A program made the position numbers and the translations under genes. Under the pieces are notes generated by a model. The model saw only the letters and a program-made list of their open reading frames with translations, did not search any database and was not told where the DNA came from. From Rickettsiales bacterium (GTDB lineage: Bacteria; Pseudomonadota; Alphaproteobacteria; Rs-D84; CACZYB01), in the NCBI GenBank assembly GCA_031288035.1, contig JAITSG010000076.1:1-6895 (forward strand): 6,895 nucleotides of DNA, read 5' to 3'. The stretch's first letter is position 1. Every line of letters starts with the position of its first letter. Positions 1 to 3,711 of this stretch are shown one piece after another.

Positions 1-206
1 GCGGAACCCTTCGGAGAGGAAAAATTGCTCGGACACGGCTGCTTGTCCATAGCGCCCGGACAATAGTAATTCGCCGGACACGGCGTGCACGCAGTGCTCC
101 CGTATGCCGAATACGTGCCCGGAGCGCAGGCAAGGCAACGGTATGTGCCCGAACCTGCGGGAAAGGATAATATTCCAAAGAATAGACATAAAAAAATCTT
201 GAGCAT
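1..206 (-). CDS. Secreted cysteine-rich protein, copy 1 (5' part, runs off the left edge)
   Basis: Sixty-eight codons are open from ATG at 206 to the window edge; the 3' end is missing. The protein starts with a short signal peptide (MLKIFLCLFFGILSFPAG), so it is probably exported. A cysteine-rich segment follows (TYRCLACAPGTYSAYG, then ACTPCPANYYCPGA, then KQPCPSN) that aligns residue for residue with the start of the complete copy at 3003: TYxCLxC, PGxYS, CxPCPANxYCPGA. The spacing resembles ephrin-receptor/TNFR-like CPxG repeats. The start is fixed by GGGAG seven nt upstream (218-214) and by the same start context in the other two copies. It lies downstream of ndk on the same strand but has its own promoter and structured leader. 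Function unknown; a surface or secreted disulfide-bonded protein is my inference. Confidence 0.85.
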   Translation of the reverse strand, partial: MLKIFLCLFFGILSFPAGSGTYRCLACAPGTYSAYGSTACTPCPANYYCPGAMDKQPCPSNFSSPKGS

Positions 207-371
207 ATCTTCTCTCCCGGTGCCTTGGGTGCCGAGTAGAACATAACATCATACATTAGAATTATACTTGGCTTTTGAGATTCTCCCTAGACATACGCCA
301 AATCTTCCTCGACGGGAGTTCGAGGAGATTGTTCCTAATGTACGGTTTTCTAAACCGGCGCCCTGAAGCGC
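207..371 (-). promoter_or_regulatory. Structured 5' leader RNA, copy 1, ending in a Shine-Dalgarno hairpin
   Basis: This is the transcribed leader of copy 1, read on the minus strand. In order: a hairpin GCGC (371-368)/GCGC (361-358) with a 6-nt loop; a hairpin CGGTTT (357-352)/AAACCG (348-343); and TCCTCG (326-321)/CGAGGA (311-306). Then comes a three-way junction: P1 GUCGAG (313-308)/CUCGGC (236-231), P2 AUUUGGC (303-297)/GCCAAGU (272-266) and P3 AUAAU (265-261)/GUUAU (247-243). The P1 3' strand can instead pair with the Shine-Dalgarno GGGAG (218-214) through CUC/GAG plus GG/CC; this alternative is weaker here than in the other copies. The P2 and P3 arms sit at the same relative positions in the leaders at 2847-3002 and 6657-6868 but differ in sequence. 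Folding was done by eye, without energy calculation. Confidence 0.6.
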
Positions 372-377
372 TTATTA

Positions 378-405
378 ATTATATTACGCCTTTTTCGGAT
401 TGCAA
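378..405 (-). promoter_or_regulatory. Sigma-70-type promoter of copy 1
   Basis: On the minus strand the -35 element TTGCAA (405-400) and the -10 element TATAAT (383-378) are separated by 16 bp. Over its 28 bases the element matches the copy 2 promoter at 25 positions, including most of the spacer, so the whole element and not only the hexamers is shared. Transcription would start near 371, giving a leader of about 165 nt. It lies about 40 bp beyond the ndk stop, so copy 1 can be expressed apart from the ndk operon. Confidence 0.75.
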
Positions 406-446
406 GAATTAAAATGCGAATCAATCCGCCTAAAACAAAAACGACG

Positions 447-983
447 CTATATTTTCCCGAACCAGAGCCTGAGCTCGGCCGCGGCCTCCTCCGGATTGCC
501 GCTGGCGTGGACGAGGTTGTACAGCGGGCGGTTCTCGCTGTCCGCGGCTTCCGACGAATCTATCGAAAACCTGCCGCGGATGGTGCCGGGCGCCGCGTCG
601 AACGGAAGCGTGAATCCGATCAGCTTCCTAACCGCCTTTATCGCCCCGCCGCCCTCGAGGCAAAGCGCGAGGACCGGGCCGGAGCTTATGTATTTCACAA
701 GCCCGACGCGTATCTTCTTTCCTATCTCGAACTCGTCCGAGGTGCCGTATTTCTTCTTCACGTCCTTGCCGTCCGCCGCATAGCTCGTCGCAGCCTTGTG
801 GCCGATGTTCGCTATATAAGCCTTGTCCTTCGGATAATGCCGGTCGACGAGCGAAGCGCTCGGCGTCAACATCCTGGCAGCGACGATGGAGAGCTGCGCC
901 TCCTCGAACACGTCGATTATCTTTCCGACAAGCCTTCGCGCGACGGCGTCGGGCTTCAGGACGACCAAGGTTCTTTCCATCAT
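447..983 (-). CDS. ndk: Nucleoside diphosphate kinase, long form (178 aa)
   Basis: Cytoplasmic enzyme that passes the gamma-phosphate from ATP to other (d)NDPs through a phosphohistidine, supplying NTPs and dNTPs. Visible family residues are K10 in VVLKPDAV, Y50, R119, the GTIRG loop (133-137), N156 and the catalytic H159 in NLVHASG. At 178 aa it is longer than the roughly 140 aa of ordinary bacterial Ndk. The excess lies mainly between residues 51 and 90, before SGPVLALCLEG. This long layout with NLVHAS instead of the usual HGSD recalls archaeal and candidate-phylum enzymes, so transfer is possible. The start is ATG at 983, preceded by AGGAG six nt upstream; a second ATG follows at once and cannot be excluded. 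It begins 14 nt after the dnaQ stop, so the two are almost certainly cotranscribed. No convincing terminator follows. Confidence 0.93.
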   Translation of the reverse strand: MMERTLVVLKPDAVARRLVGKIIDVFEEAQLSIVAARMLTPSASLVDRHYPKDKAYIANIGHKAATSYAADGKDVKKKYGTSDEFEIGKKIRVGLVKYISSGPVLALCLEGGGAIKAVRKLIGFTLPFDAAPGTIRGRFSIDSSEAADSENRPLYNLVHASGNPEEAAAELRLWFGKI

Positions 984-997
984 TTTCCTCTCCTTTG

Positions 998-1726
998 CTA
1001 CGGTTGTTGAAAGCTCGATTCCGCGGCGGGACCCGCGCCATCATATTTCGCCCATACGGCATTCTCCCCGAGCGTCCGCACGAATTCGGCGTGGGCGGCA
1101 AGCTCGGAGGCCGACGGCGCGAAATCCCTCGGCGCACGGAACGAACGGGGGCTCATCGCGCCCTCCTTCCTCAGATCCACGGCGATTTCGCCAGAGCCGA
1201 AGAAATCCACCTCCTTGCCGCCGAGAAGCTCTATGTACACGTCGGTCAGAAGGCGCGCGTCGAGAAGCGCACCGTGCAGCTCGCGGTGCGAATTGTCTAT
1301 GCCGTACCTGCCGCACAGCGCATCCAGCGAGTGCGAGGCGAACTGCGGATTCTTGGCCCTGGACATGGCCAGGGTGTCGACCAGGCGATCGTGCGGCAGA
1401 GGCCCCCGCCCCATGCGGGCAAGCTCCATATCGACGAAGCCGAAATCGAATTCGGCGTTGTGGGCGACTATGTCCGCGCCGTCCACGAACTTCAGGAATT
1501 CGTCCGCAATCTCGGCGAATTTGGGCTTGTCGCGCAGGAACTCGTCCGTCAAGCCGTGGATGCGCCGGACCTCCTGCGGCACGGGACGCTCCGGGTTCAC
1601 GTACACATGAAACGTCCGGCCCGTCGGAGTGTGGTTCACAAGCTCGACGCACCCTATCTCGACAATACGGTCCGCGCCCGAGTAATTCAGGCCGGTCGTT
1701 TCCGTATCGAGCACTACCTCGCGCAT
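998..1726 (-). CDS. dnaQ: DNA polymerase III epsilon subunit (3'-5' proofreading exonuclease)
   Basis: 242 aa, the proofreading subunit of replicative DNA polymerase III, which removes mispaired 3' ends. The DnaQ-type exonuclease motifs are complete: Exo I DTETTG (D7, E9), Exo II HNAEFD (89-94, D94) and Exo III with H151 and D156 (HGALLD). The C-terminal tail (about 196-230, APRDFAPS, AAHAEFVRTLGE, AVWAKY) is of the alphaproteobacterial kind. ATG at 1726 is the first possible start, because an in-frame TGA lies two codons upstream, and MREVVLDTETTGL matches how the family usually begins. There is no Shine-Dalgarno at normal distance; the only GGAGG is 19 nt upstream and inside a hairpin. It follows ppaC after 57 nt and precedes ndk by 14 nt. 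It may be translated by coupling or through a weak initiation region. Confidence 0.96.
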   Translation of the reverse strand: MREVVLDTETTGLNYSGADRIVEIGCVELVNHTPTGRTFHVYVNPERPVPQEVRRIHGLTDEFLRDKPKFAEIADEFLKFVDGADIVAHNAEFDFGFVDMELARMGRGPLPHDRLVDTLAMSRAKNPQFASHSLDALCGRYGIDNSHRELHGALLDARLLTDVYIELLGGKEVDFFGSGEIAVDLRKEGAMSPRSFRAPRDFAPSASELAAHAEFVRTLGENAVWAKYDGAGPAAESSFQQP

Positions 1727-1745
1727 AAATCAATCAAAATTCGGC

Positions 1746-1774
1746 CCTCCAGATTCGGAGGCGCACAGGCGCCT
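1746..1774 (-). other. Two overlapping hairpins in the ppaC-dnaQ gap
   Basis: Within the 57-nt gap, minus-strand RNA can form AGGCGC/GCGCCT with a 4-nt loop (1774-1759) or CCTCC/GGAGG with a 6-nt loop (1761-1746). They share three bases (1759-1761), so both cannot form completely at once. No T-run follows, which argues against a terminator. The second hairpin holds the only Shine-Dalgarno-like GGAGG upstream of dnaQ. A processing site or a brake on dnaQ translation is possible, but this is seen only once and is weak. Confidence 0.35.
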
Positions 1775-1783
1775 TTCCCCGCC

Positions 1784-2701
1784 TTAAAACTTTTCCTGCA
1801 TAGGCGGCACGACCTGCTTCTTACGGCTCATCATGCCGTCGAACCACGCCGAACCGTTCGAAAAATCCGCGCCGAACACGCGCCCCAAGCGCGCATTGTC
1901 GTCGGTCGCGACCAAAAGCTCCGTCCCCTCCCTCATTATGTCGGTCACCATGAAAAGCACACCGAAATAGCCGCCGTCGGATTTAAGCTTCCCCACGCCG
2001 GCGACAAGCCCGGCGCGCCTCGGCCCTATCTGCGACATGTCGGAAATCTCTATCTGGCCTATGCCGAACTTCTTGCCACCGAACTCGAAATCCTTGAAGT
2101 CGCGGCTAATGAGCGAATCGACGGTTTCGGCCGAAATGTCGGTCTTGACGCGCCACATCTCCCCGCCAACGGAACTCCAGTCAATGCCGGCTGCCTTGGC
2201 AAGGGCCTCGACAGCCTCCCTGTCCTCCTTCGTCGAAGTCGGCGACTTGAACATGACAGTATCGTCGAGTATCGCGCACGCCATGGCGCCGGCCACGCCC
2301 GCCGGAATAGAAACGCCGTAATAATCGGCCATGAGCTTCAGCACGGTCGAAGTGCATCCGACGGGGCTTATCCATGCCTCCGGCGCCACGGGAGTCCTTA
2401 GCCCCATAAGGGGGTGGTGGTCGACAACGTACTTCACGACCGCCTTTTCTATACCCGCGGGAAGCTCGTCAACATTCGTGGTGTCGACCAGGGCCACGGC
2501 CCCTTCCTCAACGGAGTCGAGCGCGGACGGGACAGCCAGCCCGAACTTTTCGAGCACGAACTTCGTGCCCGGCATGACGGAGCCGCCCTGTATATAGGGA
2601 ACAGCGTCCCCGCCCATTTCTTTCAGCACCTGCGCGAGAGCTATCGCCGAAACCACGGAATCCGTGTCCGGCTTCTTATGCCCGAAAACCTTTATCGCCA
2701 T
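1784..2701 (-). CDS. ppaC: Manganese-dependent inorganic pyrophosphatase (family II, DHH superfamily)
   Basis: 305 aa, a cytoplasmic enzyme that hydrolyses pyrophosphate to phosphate and pulls DNA, RNA and tRNA charging reactions forward. Metal-binding motifs are in the expected order: GHKKPDTDS (H8, D12, D14), D73 in ALVDTT, DHH at 94-96 and the ILDDT aspartates at 146-147. The C-terminal DHHA2 domain ends with the substrate-binding SRKKQV (292-297). Length is close to the usual 305-311 aa. The start is ATG at 2701, with GGGAGG six nt upstream; longer in-frame starts at 2707 and 2731 are unlikely, since 2707 lies directly against the Shine-Dalgarno. Family II is uncommon in Alphaproteobacteria, which mostly use the unrelated family I enzyme, so horizontal acquisition is possible. 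It heads the likely ppaC-dnaQ-ndk operon. A short duplicate of the uvrA end lies just upstream. Confidence 0.95.
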   Translation of the reverse strand: MAIKVFGHKKPDTDSVVSAIALAQVLKEMGGDAVPYIQGGSVMPGTKFVLEKFGLAVPSALDSVEEGAVALVDTTNVDELPAGIEKAVVKYVVDHHPLMGLRTPVAPEAWISPVGCTSTVLKLMADYYGVSIPAGVAGAMACAILDDTVMFKSPTSTKEDREAVEALAKAAGIDWSSVGGEMWRVKTDISAETVDSLISRDFKDFEFGGKKFGIGQIEISDMSQIGPRRAGLVAGVGKLKSDGGYFGVLFMVTDIMREGTELLVATDDNARLGRVFGADFSNGSAWFDGMMSRKKQVVPPMQEKF

Positions 2702-2730
2702 TTTCATCCTCCCAAATCGATACGCGGGCA

Positions 2731-2759
2731 AGATTACCCTACACGAGATATTTTTTCAA
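2731..2759 (-). promoter_or_regulatory. Weak candidate promoter for ppaC
   Basis: On the minus strand TTGAAA (2759-2754) and TAATCT (2736-2731) are 17 bp apart, about 30 bp before the ppaC ATG. The -35 is good and the -10 poor (three of six consensus bases). The -35 lies inside the duplicated uvrA tail, so this promoter may be a by-product of the insertion that separated ppaC from uvrA. No better candidate was seen between 2702 and 2900 on this strand. Confidence 0.3.
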
Positions 2760-2789
2760 GCTTTTTCGGCGGAGGAGGAAGTACTTTCC
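2739..2789 (-). repeat. Duplicate of the uvrA 3' end, left flank of the copy 2 cassette
   Basis: Bases 2739-2760 match 3682-3703, the last codons and stop of uvrA, at 21 of 22 positions. After 21 extra bases (2761-2781) the match resumes at 2782-2789 (TACTTTCC, equal to 3704-3711). On the minus strand this reads GKY, then seven extra codons, then LKKYLV and TAG, in the same frame as uvrA's GKYLKKYLG and TAG. It is a remnant, not a gene. With the real uvrA end it forms a direct repeat flanking copy 2. Confidence 0.75.
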
Positions 2790-2811
2790 GGCGGAGAAAA
2801 CGAATTCCGCC

Positions 2812-2839
2812 TTGCAATCCGTAAAATCCGTAATATAAT
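2812..2839 (+). promoter_or_regulatory. Sigma-70-type promoter of copy 2
   Basis: TTGCAA (2812-2817) and TATAAT (2834-2839) are separated by 16 bp. The element matches the copy 1 promoter at 25 of 28 positions. Transcription should begin near 2846, giving a leader of about 157 nt before the ATG at 3003. It is transcribed away from ppaC. Confidence 0.75.
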
Positions 2840-2846
2840 CGAAGTC

Positions 2847-3002
2847 GCGCCAGAGAAGGCGCCGGTTTTCAAAAGCCGCATATAGGGGAACTCCCCGTCG
2901 GGGAGCCTTTGTCGCATGTCCAAGGGAAACCTAAAGGGCAGAGGGTCATCTATATGTGATTTTTGAACTCCCCGGCGCTTAAAAAGCGCTGGGAGAGAAG
3001 AC
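2847..3002 (+). promoter_or_regulatory. Structured 5' leader RNA, copy 2, with a strong Shine-Dalgarno hairpin
   Basis: The leader begins with a hairpin GCGCC (2847-2851)/GGCGC (2858-2862), loop AGAGAA. The core is a three-way junction: P1 GUCGGGGAG (2897-2905)/CUCCCCGGC (2968-2976), nine pairs with one G-U; P2 CUUUGUC (2907-2913)/GGCAGAG (2937-2943), seven pairs with a 23-nt apex; and P3 GUCAU (2945-2949)/GUGAU (2956-2960). In competition, CUCCC (2968-2972) pairs with the Shine-Dalgarno GGGAG (2991-2995), extended by seven pairs between 2974-2980 and 2984-2990 with C2973 bulged. A third competitor, CUCCCC at 2891-2896, can pair with the P1 5' strand. GAACTCCCCG occurs twice (2888-2897 and 2965-2974), giving equivalent rival strands. 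Together with ppaC's upstream sequence this accounts for the 301-bp gap at 2702-3002, which holds no gene. Confidence 0.65.
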
Positions 3003-3671
3003 ATGCGCGTGTTTCTGTTTTTGTTGTTCGGAATAATTTCCTCCGGGGCCCGCGCCGCCGCAACCTACCAATGCCTGTCCTGCCCTCCGGGGAGTTATTC
3101 GGACTCCGGGGCTACGGGCTGCAAGCCGTGCCCGGCTAATCACTACTGTCCGGGGGCTACGACGAAATTCGCGTGCCCGGCGTGGGCTACTGCGGCGGCG
3201 GGGAGCATATTCGCCAGCGATTGCATAGCTCCTCCGAGCGGACCTGCGACCGGGCTGGGCGGCCAATACTGCGCATCTATGAACAAGAACGAGTGCACGG
3301 CGAACGCGGGGGGAAACAATAATTGCGCGACAAGCTCGTATACGGCATGGGACGGGAGCAGCGCTGGTTCTACGCCATACAAGGCGCAACAGAACGGCTA
3401 CGGCATACAGGCTAGCACGTGGGCGTGCAAGGATAGCAACAGCGTTGCCCCGAATGCGGCGAGCGATGCGCAGTGCAGGAGCGGCAGTAGTTGCTGGTGC
3501 GCGTACTCGAAATCGCCGGATACTAGTGCCTCTACATTCTCCTCGGGGGCTTGGTCCTCCTGGGTGGTCCGCAGTGTCTTTGGCTCGGCGGCGTATTGTG
3601 CGGGTGGTTGCGCCGTTAATTGCGCGAATAGTGCGAGTAATTCGTCTCTCGGCGGCGCCGTCAAGTGGTGA
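3003..3671 (+). CDS. Secreted cysteine-rich protein, copy 2 (222 aa, complete)
   Basis: A signal peptide (residues 1-20, MRVFLFLLFGIISSGARAAA, cleavage near ARA or AAA) indicates export. The mature protein has 17 cysteines. Residues 21-75 form a CPxG-type module (TYQCLSCPPGSYS, CKPCPANHYCPGA, FACPAW, DCIAPP) shared with copy 1 and similar to ephrin-receptor/TNFR-like repeats. Residues 85-210 are low in complexity, rich in Ala, Ser, Asn and Gly, with CWC at 164-166, aromatic SSW (185-187) and a final CAGGCAVNCA cluster (199-208). No catalytic motif, transmembrane helix after the signal, or anchor was recognised. The start is set by GGGAG seven nt upstream and by the other family members. Its stop is 10 nt from the uvrA stop on the opposite strand. 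Function unknown; a disulfide-bonded extracellular protein is inferred. Confidence 0.88.
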   Translation: MRVFLFLLFGIISSGARAAATYQCLSCPPGSYSDSGATGCKPCPANHYCPGATTKFACPAWATAAAGSIFASDCIAPPSGPATGLGGQYCASMNKNECTANAGGNNNCATSSYTAWDGSSAGSTPYKAQQNGYGIQASTWACKDSNSVAPNAASDAQCRSGSSCWCAYSKSPDTSASTFSSGAWSSWVVRSVFGSAAYCAGGCAVNCANSASNSSLGGAVKW

Positions 3672-3683
3672 GACGGCGTTTCT
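3656..3683 (+). terminator. Probable Rho-independent terminator of copy 2, overlapping its stop codon
   Basis: CGCCGTC (3656-3662) pairs perfectly with GACGGCG (3672-3678) across a 9-nt loop that contains the stop codon TGA (3669-3671). TTTCT follows, and a longer T-run lies a little downstream (3692-3699). The T tail is short, so efficiency is uncertain. On the minus strand no T-run follows, so it would not terminate uvrA. Confidence 0.5.
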
Positions 3684-3711
3684 ACCCGAGATATTTTTTC
3701 AAGTACTTTCC
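3682..3711 (-). repeat. uvrA 3' end acting as right flank repeat of the copy 2 cassette
   Basis: This is the real end of uvrA (GKYLKKYLG and TAG). Its first 22 bases and the next 8 are repeated at 2739-2760 and 2782-2789 in the same orientation, 943 bp away. The repeats enclose the copy 2 promoter, leader, gene and terminator. Confidence 0.75.

Noticed and set aside
261..266. A second TATAAT inside the copy 1 leader (minus strand)
   Set aside because: No matching -35 lies upstream, it forms part of P2/P3, and the exact motif is not kept at this position in the other two leaders.
406..446. Terminator after ndk
   Set aside because: There are T-runs after the stop codon but I found no stem before them.
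995..2401. 468-codon plus-strand frame opposite dnaQ and ppaC
   Set aside because: It crosses two well-supported genes on the other strand and its product resembles no protein family.
2756..3004. 82-codon minus-strand frame in the ppaC-copy 2 gap
   Set aside because: It overlaps the copy 2 promoter and leader, has no ribosome site, and its sequence is explained by the RNA structure and the uvrA remnant in another frame.
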